NCBI RefSeq assembly: GCF_934754935.1
Contig: NZ_CAKVJB010000010.1
Location: forward strand, 1-64,000
Direction of reading: 5' to 3'
Length of the DNA: 64,000 bases
From: an uncultured Holdemanella sp.
Lineage (GTDB): Bacteria; Bacillota_I; Bacilli_A; Erysipelotrichales; Erysipelotrichaceae
A program made the position numbers and the translations under genes. This document shows positions 1 to 7,287 of the stretch, in pieces; position 1 is the first letter of the stretch; every line of letters begins with the position of its first letter. Below the pieces are notes generated by a model. It was not told the origin of the DNA and ran no database searches. It saw only the letters and a list, made by a program, of their open reading frames with translations.

Positions 1-2
1 AT

Positions 3-76
3 GCAGGTGTAGTTCAATGGTAGAACTTCAGCCTTCCAAGCTGACTACGTGAGTTCGATTCTCATCACCTGCTCCA
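3..76 (+). tRNA. tRNA-Gly (anticodon TCC)
   Basis: A complete cloverleaf can be folded. The 7-bp acceptor stem GCAGGTG/CACCTGC pairs positions 3-9 with 66-72, the D-arm carries GTTC/GAAC, and the anticodon stem TCAGC/GCTGA encloses the loop CTTCCAA with anticodon TCC. The T-arm has the usual TTCGATT loop. The discriminator T at 73 is followed by an encoded CCA at 74-76. It decodes GGA/GGG glycine codons. The gene starts two bases from the window edge, so it may be the last member of a tRNA cluster to the left. A strong terminator follows at 89-110. Confidence 0.96.
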
Positions 77-88
77 TGTAAAACATCT

Positions 89-110
89 ACTCGCAAATGC
101 GAGTTTTTTT
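89..110 (+). terminator. Rho-independent terminator of the tRNA transcript
   Basis: The stem ACTCGC (89-94) pairs with GCGAGT (99-104) around an AAAT loop and is followed by a run of seven T. It lies 13 bases after the tRNA CCA end. Confidence 0.85.
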
Positions 111-116
111 ATATTT

Positions 117-142
117 AAAACGCCAAGGAATTACTCCTTGGC
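117..142 (-). terminator. Terminator overlapping the stop codon of the alpha/beta hydrolase gene
   Basis: On the minus strand GCCAAGGA (142-135) pairs with TCCTTGGC (129-122), followed by TTTT. The TAA stop (133-131) lies in the loop, so the hairpin includes the last codons of the gene. Confidence 0.6.
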
Positions 143-1024
143 ATCATTTATAAACGCATATACATCTTCATAAATCATTTGATTCTCTTTTTCATTTAAG
201 ATTTCATGTTTTAAAGTCGGATATAATTTACTAGAAACATTCTTATATCCAACACTCACTAAAAATTGTTTCAACTGTTCAAACTTATCTTTACCCTGAA
301 TGACCGGATCTTCTTGACCTGCAATCATCAAGATTGGCAATTCACTATTCGTTACCTTCCAATCCTTTTTATCAAATGCTTTCACCATCAATTGAAATAA
401 GTTTATAAAACCATTTGTCGTAAATAAAAAGCCACACAATTCATCCGCTTCATACTGATCCACATTCTCTGAATTTTTACTCAACCAACGATTTTCTGAT
501 TCATACCCCGCAAAAGCCATCTTATTCAATAGTCCATTGCCTTTCTTGTCCTTGTAGAAAGGCTTTATTATTTTCGCTAATGCCAAACCAAGACTAGCAG
601 CCGAATTTTCTGTTGGAGGACCACACAAAATCAAACGATTAATATACCCATCATATTTTTTTAAGTAACAACGAGCTACTAAAGTCCCCATACTATGACT
701 AAATAAAGTAACCTCTAATCCAGGATACATATCACACACATACTCCGTGACCTGAAATAAATCATACACAATATAATCGGCATTTTCAGTATAGAAATAT
801 CCATAATCATTCTTTGACTTTACACTAGCACCATGCCCTCTATGATCATGAATCACACAAATATAGCCTCTTTCATTTAAATACTGCATAAAATCAAAAT
901 AACGCTCTTTATGCTCCGCCATTCCATGTGAAAACTGTACGATTCCTTTTGGATTATCACACTCCATGATCGCAATCTCTAACTTTAATCCATCTTGTTT
1001 CGATGTAATTTTTTTAATTATCAT
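131..1024 (-). CDS. Alpha/beta hydrolase (lysophospholipase / monoacylglycerol lipase-like)
   Basis: A cytosolic alpha/beta-hydrolase of the serine aminopeptidase S33 / Hydrolase_4 type; relatives cleave monoacylglycerols or lysophospholipids. Visible landmarks are the oxyanion segment FSHGMAEH near residue 32, the HDHRGHG block near 60, and the nucleophile elbow SHSMG with Ser about residue 111. A C-terminal Asp (GQEDPV) and His (LKHEILNE) complete the expected triad. The elbow begins with Ser instead of the usual Gly (GHSMG), a mild deviation. The start chosen is the ATG before IIKKITSKQDG, which fits the family and has AGGT upstream. An in-frame ATG 33 bases earlier (1057) has no ribosome-binding site. 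The natural substrate cannot be read from sequence. Confidence 0.85.
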   Translation of the reverse strand: MIIKKITSKQDGLKLEIAIMECDNPKGIVQFSHGMAEHKERYFDFMQYLNERGYICVIHDHRGHGASVKSKNDYGYFYTENADYIVYDLFQVTEYVCDMYPGLEVTLFSHSMGTLVARCYLKKYDGYINRLILCGPPTENSAASLGLALAKIIKPFYKDKKGNGLLNKMAFAGYESENRWLSKNSENVDQYEADELCGFLFTTNGFINLFQLMVKAFDKKDWKVTNSELPILMIAGQEDPVIQGKDKFEQLKQFLVSVGYKNVSSKLYPTLKHEILNEKENQMIYEDVYAFINDAKE

Positions 1025-1095
1025 ATTATAGTACCTACATATCTTTCTTATACTCATTGTACCAAAAATTAAACAATCAAAAACTAAACAAATAC

Positions 1096-1122
1096 AAAAA
1101 AAAGACCATTTTTTAAATGGTC
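1096..1122 (-). terminator. Rho-independent terminator of the 69-aa ORF
   Basis: On the minus strand GACCATTT (1122-1115) pairs with AAATGGTC (1111-1104) and is followed by eight T. It starts four bases after the stop codon. Confidence 0.8.
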
Positions 1123-1125
1123 CAA

Positions 1126-1335
1126 CTAGTTTTCACTAATTTCTACTTTGACTTTGTGATCTGCTTCCACATCAAAAGTAATCTTTGCGAAGTCATCTAA
1201 ATGATTTGTGACAATATTATGAACTTGATCAAATACTTCATCCTCTTTTTCTTCAGACTTGCAATCATATTCAATAGATGTAACTGTGTGCTTTTTAATT
1301 TTTACATCTTTTAATTCTTCTAACATTGATTTCAT
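1126..1335 (-). CDS. Small acidic protein of unknown function (69 aa)
   Basis: I do not recognise this protein. It is short, soluble and rich in Glu, Asp and Lys. The pattern of charged and hydrophobic residues suggests a small alpha/beta domain; it contains one Cys and no membrane segment. Translation is supported by a GAGGTAG ribosome-binding site six bases before the ATG. A promoter-like pair lies between it and the MATE gene upstream, and its own strong terminator follows, so it looks like a real monocistronic gene. Confidence 0.65.
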   Translation of the reverse strand: MKSMLEELKDVKIKKHTVTSIEYDCKSEEKEDEVFDQVHNIVTNHLDDFAKITFDVEADHKVKVEISEN

Positions 1336-1354
1336 AGCTATCTACCTCGATATA

Positions 1355-1384
1355 AGTCTATCACTTATTAAATCCAGTTGTCAA
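1355..1384 (-). promoter_or_regulatory. Probable promoter of the 69-aa ORF
   Basis: On the minus strand a perfect TTGACA (1384-1379) is followed after 18 bases by TAGACT (1360-1355), about 20 bases before the start codon. It lies immediately behind the end of the MATE gene. Confidence 0.45.
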
Positions 1385-1386
1385 AT

Positions 1387-2721
1387 TTATGCATGAAGCC
1401 AATCTACCCTATGATAATAAATAAAGAAAGTAATACTTGATAAAGACCAAGTAATCGGATAGATCCAATATACACACCAAATATTATGCACTAAAGCTCC
1501 CATAATTGTAAGACCTGCAACACGTACGAAGCACCAACAAACCATCATAACAATCATTGGAACCATAGATTTACCAGCTCCTCTTAAGATAGCCGATACA
1601 CAATGTGAATAAGCTAATAAACAAAAGAAGAATGCACTGGTTTGTCCTCGCAATGTACCAAACTGAATAACTTCAGGTGTCGCATCAAAAGCTGCAATAA
1701 ATTGAGAACCAAACACAAAAATAATCACACCAATGATTTCCGCCAAAGTCATCGAACAAATCATACCAAACTTAGCACCTTTTAAAACACGATCATACTG
1801 ACGAGCTCCTAAGTTTTGTCCAACAAAAGTCGTAAGTGCCATTGTAAAACTTGTGATTGGCAAGAACGCAAAACCTTCAATCTTTGAATAAGCACCGCAA
1901 CCTGCCATAGCCATATCGCCAAAAGAGTTGATATTCGATTGAACAACTACATTAGCTAGTCCAATAATGGAATTCTGAAATCCACTAGGCAAACCATACT
2001 TTAAGATTTCTCCTAGAAGTTCTTTATGAATCTTTATCTCAGAAAGAACAATACGATGTGTTCCCTTTGTCGTCAACAATAAATATAAACAAAGACCTGC
2101 CGAAATATATTGTGAGATAATCGTAGCTAGAGCAGCGGATCCTACTCCCATTTTAAGAACCGCAATAAAGAACAAGTCCAATACAATATTCACAACACTT
2201 GAAATAATCAAATAATAAAGTGAGTGCTTACTATCTCCTACAGCCTGTAAAATACCTACAAAAAAGTTATACATAATCGATCCAAAAGAACCTAAGAAAT
2301 ATATTTTAAAATAAGTTACAGAAGCATCCATTACACTTTCTGGTGTTGACATCCATTGAAGCAATGTTGGTGTAAAAAAGATACCTACAAGCGTCATAAT
2401 AAAACTGACAATCAATCCAAACGCAACTGTTGTATGGATTGCACTTTGCATACGTTCTATTTCTCTTGCCCCAAAATATCGTGAAATGACTACACCTGCA
2501 CCAATCGCAACCCCATTAAAGAAACCAATCATCAAGAATATAATGTTACCACTTGAACTTACAGCTGCAAGTGCCTGACTTCCTAAAAAGTTTCCAACAA
2601 TCAATGAATCCACCGTATTGTACAATTGTTGAAATAAGTTTCCTAATAAAATAGGTAACGCAAAGAAAACCATCTGTTTAGGAATCGAGCCCGATGTCAT
2701 TAACTTTTGTCCTTGTGCCAA
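1387..2721 (-). CDS. MATE family multidrug/cation antiporter
   Basis: An inner-membrane MATE exporter that couples efflux of organic cations or other metabolites to Na+ or H+ entry. The N-terminus shows the family hallmark SIPKQMVFFALPILLGN followed by LFQQLYNTVDSLIVG. About twelve hydrophobic segments follow, arranged as two homologous halves, and the length (444 aa) is typical. The start is set by the ribosome-binding site: AGGAGG lies 8 bases before a TTG at 2721. The in-frame GTG at 2730 abuts that AGGAGG and cannot be initiated from it. The gene sits last in the run GT8 - Na+ symporter - dehydrogenase - MATE, but a terminator separates it from the dehydrogenase. Substrate unknown. Confidence 0.9.
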   Translation of the reverse strand: MAQGQKLMTSGSIPKQMVFFALPILLGNLFQQLYNTVDSLIVGNFLGSQALAAVSSSGNIIFLMIGFFNGVAIGAGVVISRYFGAREIERMQSAIHTTVAFGLIVSFIMTLVGIFFTPTLLQWMSTPESVMDASVTYFKIYFLGSFGSIMYNFFVGILQAVGDSKHSLYYLIISSVVNIVLDLFFIAVLKMGVGSAALATIISQYISAGLCLYLLLTTKGTHRIVLSEIKIHKELLGEILKYGLPSGFQNSIIGLANVVVQSNINSFGDMAMAGCGAYSKIEGFAFLPITSFTMALTTFVGQNLGARQYDRVLKGAKFGMICSMTLAEIIGVIIFVFGSQFIAAFDATPEVIQFGTLRGQTSAFFFCLLAYSHCVSAILRGAGKSMVPMIVMMVCWCFVRVAGLTIMGALVHNIWCVYWIYPITWSLSSITFFIYYHRVDWLHA

Positions 2722-2743
2722 TCCTAACACCTCCTATGTTACT

Positions 2744-2770
2744 AAAAGAAAAGGAAGTTTAAACTTCCTT
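2744..2770 (-). terminator. Terminator overlapping the stop codon of the dehydrogenase gene
   Basis: A perfect 20-base palindrome AAGGAAGTTT/AAACTTCCTT (2751-2770) is followed on the minus strand by TTCTTTT. The TAA stop (2761-2759) sits at the palindrome centre. It would reduce read-through into the MATE gene. Confidence 0.7.
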
Positions 2771-3700
2771 GTAAAAACTTTGTAGATGACTACAAGAAGA
2801 GTCAAACTGTTCTTTTTCTTCTTTTGTCATTTCAATCTCTACAACCTCTTTGACACCTGTCGCATCCAAAATAGCAGGAACACTAGTGAATACTCCATCT
2901 TGTCCATATTGACCATCTAAATAAGTAGAAACTGGAAGAACTACAGATTCGTTAAACATCAACGCACGAACAATACGTGTTGTACTTGCGGCAATACCAT
3001 AACAAGTATTTCCTTTACGGTTAAAGATTTCCCAACCATCTTTCTTTACGGCTTCATGGATACTATCAAACATTCCCTCATTCATACGAGTTGGATTATC
3101 TTTAATGATTTGATAAATATCTTTACCACCAACACGAACTGTACTCCATGGAATCATTTCACTATCTCCATGCTCACCTAAAACATACGCATGAATACTC
3201 TTTGGATCTACATCAATACAATCGGCAATATGACATTGTAAACGTGCTGAATCCAATAATGTACCCGATCCAATGATTTGATTAGCTGGTAAACCAGAAA
3301 CTTTATAAGCCACATACGTCATAATATCCACTGGATTCGATACAACGACAATAAAGCCATCAAAACCATTTTCCATAGCACTCGATACAATGCTCGTCAC
3401 GATCTTAGAACTTGATTTTAAAGCCACTAAACGATCATTTTCCTTGCCCATTGGAGCACTTGCTGTAATGACTAAAACATCAGCATCTTTACAATCTGTA
3501 TAATCCCCCAATTTGATTTCCATATTACGATTCATAAAGGCAATACTATGAATCATATCCAAAGTTTCCCCTTTAGCTCTTTCTGTATTCATATCAATTA
3601 AAACAATTTCATCACAAATTCCTTGGTTGATCATGCAGAAAGCTGTACTTGCACCTACATTTCCCGCACCAACAATAACTACTTTTCTCTTTTTAATCAT
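2759..3700 (-). CDS. ldh: L-lactate dehydrogenase-family 2-hydroxyacid dehydrogenase
   Basis: NAD-dependent L-2-hydroxyacid dehydrogenase of the LDH/MDH fold, 313 aa. The Rossmann GAGNVG is at residues 11-16, the SNPVD motif is in the middle, and the catalytic His lies in GEHGDSE. The substrate-loop Arg is R90. In LDHs the loop reads APQKPGETR with Gln at the specificity position; here it reads APMGKENDR, placing Met84 there, neither Gln (lactate) nor Arg (malate). The family is certain, lactate as substrate is likely but not proven, and a bulkier 2-hydroxyacid is possible. The start has AGGAGG upstream. It is 11 bases behind the Na+ symporter gene, so the two are probably co-transcribed. Confidence 0.85.
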   Translation of the reverse strand: MIKKRKVVIVGAGNVGASTAFCMINQGICDEIVLIDMNTERAKGETLDMIHSIAFMNRNMEIKLGDYTDCKDADVLVITASAPMGKENDRLVALKSSSKIVTSIVSSAMENGFDGFIVVVSNPVDIMTYVAYKVSGLPANQIIGSGTLLDSARLQCHIADCIDVDPKSIHAYVLGEHGDSEMIPWSTVRVGGKDIYQIIKDNPTRMNEGMFDSIHEAVKKDGWEIFNRKGNTCYGIAASTTRIVRALMFNESVVLPVSTYLDGQYGQDGVFTSVPAILDATGVKEVVEIEMTKEEKEQFDSSCSHLQSFYKEV

Positions 3701-3711
3701 AATGGCTCCTC

Positions 3712-5070
3712 CTACAAAAATTTAGAGATATATCCCTGTATAAATATTACCAAAATAATAACAGGAATGATATATGAAACATAGAAACCTACTTGTTTAG
3801 GAAAAGAGATTCCCTCACCACAATTGGCTTCCTTTAAAAAGTTTTTAAATCCCCATCCATATTTAGATGTGCAAAACAATACATAACAAAGTGATCCTAG
3901 TGGCAATAAATTATTCGATACAATGAAATCTTCTAAATCCTGAATCGTTGTACCAGCACCTAATGGTTGAATAAAAGACAACACATTAAATCCCAATGCG
4001 CAAGGTAAAGATAGCACAAAGACAAGTACAAAACTTACTTTGATCGTTTTTGAATGAGACCATCCTGTCCATTCCATTGTCATAGTGATAATATTTTCAA
4101 ATACCGCAATAATTGTAGTTAATGCCGCAAAACTTAAAAACAAGAAGAACAAAGCACCCCATACATTACCAAACTGCATATTCGCAAAGATATTAGGTAA
4201 TGTCTGAAAAATCAATCCAGGACCTTGACCAGGATCCACATTATACGCAAAACATGCCGGTATCACAATAAAGCCTGCAACCAATGCGACAAATGTATCT
4301 AAACATACTACTGTAATGGCTTCTGAAGTTAATTTCTTACTTTTATCAATATAGCTGCCAAATATCGCAATAGCACCAATGCCTAAACTCAAAGTAAAGA
4401 AAGCTTGTCCCATAGCCGCAAATACGACTTCCGATACATTTTGCATCTTTGAAAAATCAGGCAATAAATAAAATTTAACACCAGCCATGGCTCCTGGCAA
4501 AATAAGTGAACGTACTGCTAATATCAGCATCAATGCCAATAAGCACAACATCATATACTTTGATACTTTTTCAACACCATTCTGCAAACCTTTTGAACAA
4601 ATGAAAAAGCCAATACATACGACTAGAAACATCATGCCAACCTGAATCAAAGGATTGGACAACATCAAACCAAACTCACCATTAATTTGACTTGCGTTTA
4701 AGCCATTAAAATCCCCTATCAACATCTTATAAAAATAATAGAATAACCAACCACATACAGATGTATAAAACATCATCAATATATAGTTACCCGCCATGGC
4801 CACATATTTCATAAAATGCCACTTCGTACCTTTTGGCTCTAATACATCAAAAGATAAGGCTGCACTTTTTTGACTGGCACGACCTACCGAATACTCCATA
4901 ACCATAACGGGCAATCCTAATATGACTAGAAAAAATAAATAAATTAAGACAAAAGCAGCTCCTCCATATTGTCCTACAATATATGGAAAGCGCCAAACAT
5001 TGCCAATTCCAATGGCGCATCCTGCACTAATTAAAATAAATCCTAAACGATTTGAAAACCGATCTCTCAT
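3712..5070 (-). CDS. Sodium-dependent transporter, neurotransmitter:sodium symporter (SNF) family
   Basis: A LeuT/MhsT-type secondary transporter that imports an amino acid or similar solute with Na+. The first membrane helix carries the family signature with the unwound region (SAGCAIGIGNVWRFPY, residues about 15-30), followed by some eleven further hydrophobic segments; 452 aa is normal for the bacterial branch. The start codon overlaps the stop of the upstream GT8 gene (ATGA, 5067-5070), showing translational coupling. If the c subunit of the ATP synthase in this window is Na+-specific as predicted, a Na+ gradient would power this carrier directly. Substrate not determinable. Confidence 0.9.
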   Translation of the reverse strand: MRDRFSNRLGFILISAGCAIGIGNVWRFPYIVGQYGGAAFVLIYLFFLVILGLPVMVMEYSVGRASQKSAALSFDVLEPKGTKWHFMKYVAMAGNYILMMFYTSVCGWLFYYFYKMLIGDFNGLNASQINGEFGLMLSNPLIQVGMMFLVVCIGFFICSKGLQNGVEKVSKYMMLCLLALMLILAVRSLILPGAMAGVKFYLLPDFSKMQNVSEVVFAAMGQAFFTLSLGIGAIAIFGSYIDKSKKLTSEAITVVCLDTFVALVAGFIVIPACFAYNVDPGQGPGLIFQTLPNIFANMQFGNVWGALFFLFLSFAALTTIIAVFENIITMTMEWTGWSHSKTIKVSFVLVFVLSLPCALGFNVLSFIQPLGAGTTIQDLEDFIVSNNLLPLGSLCYVLFCTSKYGWGFKNFLKEANCGEGISFPKQVGFYVSYIIPVIILVIFIQGYISKFL

Positions 5071-5852
5071 CCTGTTATCTCCCTATAAAAACAATCTAAA
5101 CAACCTATATACCTTCCATTCCAAGGTTTCATTCTTCCACAATAATGAATAATTACACTATTTTGTTTCACCCAATCCAAATCCATCTTATTTCTTGGAT
5201 TTCTTAAATTATAAAAATTCATCATTCTTTCACTCAAATTATATTTACGATAATCCACAAGTTTAGTTTTATCCCCATATAATGCCGTTAATACATCTTG
5301 ATCAAAAAGTACTAGTTTTTTCTTATATGTATTCACATAATTTAAGATATCTTGCTTATTCAATTGTTTACGTAACGCTATTAAGTTCATCAACAAAACC
5401 CCAGTATTGATATATGGAACATCTTCATTTAACCCTAATCTTTTCGCATTTAAATGCGTCATATTCTCACTCACATGACTACATGCGATATAAAGATTGT
5501 CTTCAAAATCCATATTATACAATTCCTTTAAACTTTGAATCACCACAATATCCACATCTAAGTATAGAATTCGATCCAATGAAGCCGGCAACAAATCCGA
5601 TGCGAATAATCGATAATATATTTCTAAAGGATATCTAGATGAAATAGGAAATTCTTTAAATTCTTCTTCCTTTACTTCAATAAAATGAAATGTACATCCT
5701 AAAAAAGCATTTCTTAAATCATCCATATGTTCTTGATCCAAATCATGATGCAGAATATAAAAATCAATATTCTTGTCAAAACGAACGATGGAACGTATAC
5801 ATATCTTTGTCAAATCTATGAATTTTGCGTTAATTGAAAATAAAATGTTCAT
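5067..5852 (-). CDS. Family 8 glycosyltransferase
   Basis: A GT8 retaining glycosyltransferase (LgtC/general stress protein A type) using UDP-glucose or UDP-galactose. The N-terminal MNILFSINAKFI is the usual start of the family. The metal-binding DxD motif is D99-V-D101 in YLDVDIVV, and the NTGVLLMNL and HYCGRMKPW segments fit the acceptor and C-terminal motifs. At 261 aa it is a minimal single-domain enzyme without a membrane anchor. There is no Shine-Dalgarno sequence. An extended -10 box (TGATAAAAT) ends six bases before the ATG, suggesting a leaderless mRNA. It heads a unit with the Na+ symporter and dehydrogenase, a combination I cannot explain functionally. Confidence 0.88.
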   Translation of the reverse strand: MNILFSINAKFIDLTKICIRSIVRFDKNIDFYILHHDLDQEHMDDLRNAFLGCTFHFIEVKEEEFKEFPISSRYPLEIYYRLFASDLLPASLDRILYLDVDIVVIQSLKELYNMDFEDNLYIACSHVSENMTHLNAKRLGLNEDVPYINTGVLLMNLIALRKQLNKQDILNYVNTYKKKLVLFDQDVLTALYGDKTKLVDYRKYNLSERMMNFYNLRNPRNKMDLDWVKQNSVIIHYCGRMKPWNGRYIGCLDCFYREITG

Positions 5853-5858
5853 AAAATG

Positions 5859-5867
5859 ATTTTATCA
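5859..5867 (-). promoter_or_regulatory. Extended -10 promoter of the GT8 gene (leaderless candidate)
   Basis: On the minus strand TGATAAAAT (5867-5859) matches an extended -10 (TGn plus TAAAAT). Six bases, CATTTT, separate it from the ATG. Initiation about seven bases after the -10 would put the A of the ATG at +1. Confidence 0.5.
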
Positions 5868-5876
5868 CAAAATTAA

Positions 5877-5907
5877 TTGAAAATCTTTTCATAAAATATG
5901 ATACAAT
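5877..5907 (+). promoter_or_regulatory. Probable asnA promoter
   Basis: TTGAAA (5877-5882) and TACAAT (5902-5907) are separated by 19 bases, slightly long. The leader is about 25 bases and has GAGGAG before the start, too short for a T-box. Confidence 0.4.
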
Positions 5908-5933
5908 ACTTACATTGAGGAGAAGATGATAAT

Positions 5934-6941
5934 ATGAAACTTATTATACCCGAAAACTACGATCCAGTATTAACTGTTCGAGAAACACAAGAAGCCATTA
6001 AATATATTCGTGACACATTTCAATATGAATTTGGTAAGGAATTAAATCTTTCTAGAATTTCTGCACCTTTATATGTCACACAAAGTTCTGGTTTAAATGA
6101 CAACTTAAATGGTATAGAAAAACCCGTATCTTTTACCATGAAAGAATTGCCAGGCGAACAATTAGAAGTTGTACACTCTTTGGCAAAATGGAAACGTATG
6201 GCTTTGAAGAAATATGGTTTTAAACTACATGAAGGCTTATACACAAATATGAATGCCATTCGTAAAGATGAGGAATTAGATAACATTCACTCTACATATG
6301 TTGATCAATGGGACTGGGAAAAAATCATTTCTAAAAATGAGCGTACCCAACAAACACTAGAAGAACATGTTCGTACGATTTTTAAAGTCATTAAACACAT
6401 GGAACATGAAGTATGGTACAAATATCCTCAGGCTGTGAATCATTTACCAGATGATATTTTCTTTATCACTACCCAAGAACTATTGGATATGTATCCAAAT
6501 ATGAACGCAAAAGAAAGAGAAAATGCCATCACAAAAGAACATGGCTGTGTATTTGTGATGCAGATTGGTGATAAGTTATCAAATAATGAAAAGCACGATG
6601 GCCGTGCACCAGACTATGATGACTGGACATTAAATGGAGATATTCTTTTCTGGTATGAACCGCTACAAAGTGCTCTAGAAATCTCTTCTATGGGTATTCG
6701 TGTGGATGAAGATACTTTACTTGAACAATTAAAAAAAGAAAATTGCCTAGAAAGATGTGAATTACCTTTCCATAAAGCCATTCTAAATAAAGAATTACCA
6801 TATACATTAGGTGGAGGAATCGGTCAATCAAGACTTTGTATGCTTCTACTAAAAAAAGCACATATCGGAGAAGTCCAAGCCAGCTTATGGCCTGAAGACA
6901 TGGTCGATACATGCTTAAAAAATAATATTCAAATTTTGTAG
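5934..6941 (+). CDS. asnA: Aspartate--ammonia ligase (asparagine synthetase A)
   Basis: Makes asparagine from aspartate, ammonia and ATP in the cytosol; a class II aminoacyl-tRNA synthetase-like fold. The N-terminal block ETQEAIKYIRDTF, the segment APLYVTQSSGLND, the KWKRMALKKYG block and the C-terminal GGGIGQSRLCMLLL (class II motif 3) are all present. Length 335 aa matches E. coli AsnA (330). The start has GAGGAG eleven bases upstream. It is a lone plus-strand gene with its own promoter and terminator. No T-box or riboswitch could be seen in the 81-base gap before it. Confidence 0.96.
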   Translation: MKLIIPENYDPVLTVRETQEAIKYIRDTFQYEFGKELNLSRISAPLYVTQSSGLNDNLNGIEKPVSFTMKELPGEQLEVVHSLAKWKRMALKKYGFKLHEGLYTNMNAIRKDEELDNIHSTYVDQWDWEKIISKNERTQQTLEEHVRTIFKVIKHMEHEVWYKYPQAVNHLPDDIFFITTQELLDMYPNMNAKERENAITKEHGCVFVMQIGDKLSNNEKHDGRAPDYDDWTLNGDILFWYEPLQSALEISSMGIRVDEDTLLEQLKKENCLERCELPFHKAILNKELPYTLGGGIGQSRLCMLLLKKAHIGEVQASLWPEDMVDTCLKNNIQIL

Positions 6942-6961
6942 GACAATCGTCCTACTTTTTT
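6938..6961 (+). terminator. asnA terminator, overlapping its stop codon
   Basis: GTAGGAC (6938-6944) pairs with GTCCTAC (6949-6955), followed by six T. The TAG stop (6939-6941) is part of the 5' arm. The same bases encode the end of the convergent 95-aa ORF. Confidence 0.85.
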
Positions 6962-7239
6962 ATTATCGTTCCGTTGGGATTTGAAATATAGTTTCCATAC
7001 ACTAAATCCGATAATGCACATCCATCAAGCGTTATATTTCCATCACAAACGGTGATTGACCCATCTACACCTTCATAAAATCCATCATATATGAATGCAC
7101 CATCAAATAGTAAACCATCCATGATGTTGTGTTTAATATCAATATCATCACATATTACACTAACAGTACATTGATCTTTCTTTGTACTGTTTTTTAAATG
7201 TGTATAATAAGCTCTTCCTAAATCAAAATACTTTTCCAC
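6952..7239 (-). CDS. Hypothetical protein downstream of rpoC (95 aa)
   Basis: Unrecognised. The protein is soluble, mildly acidic and beta-rich in appearance, with four Cys and repeated short stretches of Asp and Gly (DGAFIYDGF, CDGNITLDGC) that hint at a small beta-barrel or repeat fold. Translation is supported by AGGAG six bases before a GTG start. There is no clear promoter between it and the rpoC terminator, so it may depend on read-through from rpoBC. Its 3' end runs into the asnA terminator on the other strand. Confidence 0.6.
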   Translation of the reverse strand: MEKYFDLGRAYYTHLKNSTKKDQCTVSVICDDIDIKHNIMDGLLFDGAFIYDGFYEGVDGSITVCDGNITLDGCALSDLVYGNYISNPNGTIIKK

Positions 7240-7250
7240 ACTATTCTCCT

Positions 7251-7280
7251 AAAGAAAAGGAATAGGCATTCACCTACTCC
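7251..7280 (-). terminator. rpoBC terminator
   Basis: On the minus strand GGAGTAGG (7280-7273) pairs with CCTATTCC (7266-7259) with one GU pair, followed by TTTTCTTT. It is moderately strong, so partial read-through into the 95-aa ORF is plausible. Confidence 0.7.
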
Positions 7281-7287
7281 TTAAATC

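Noticed and set aside
5853..5933. T-box or riboswitch upstream of asnA
   Set aside because: Only 81 bases separate the divergent start codons and the leader after the -10 is about 25 bases, too short for such a structure.
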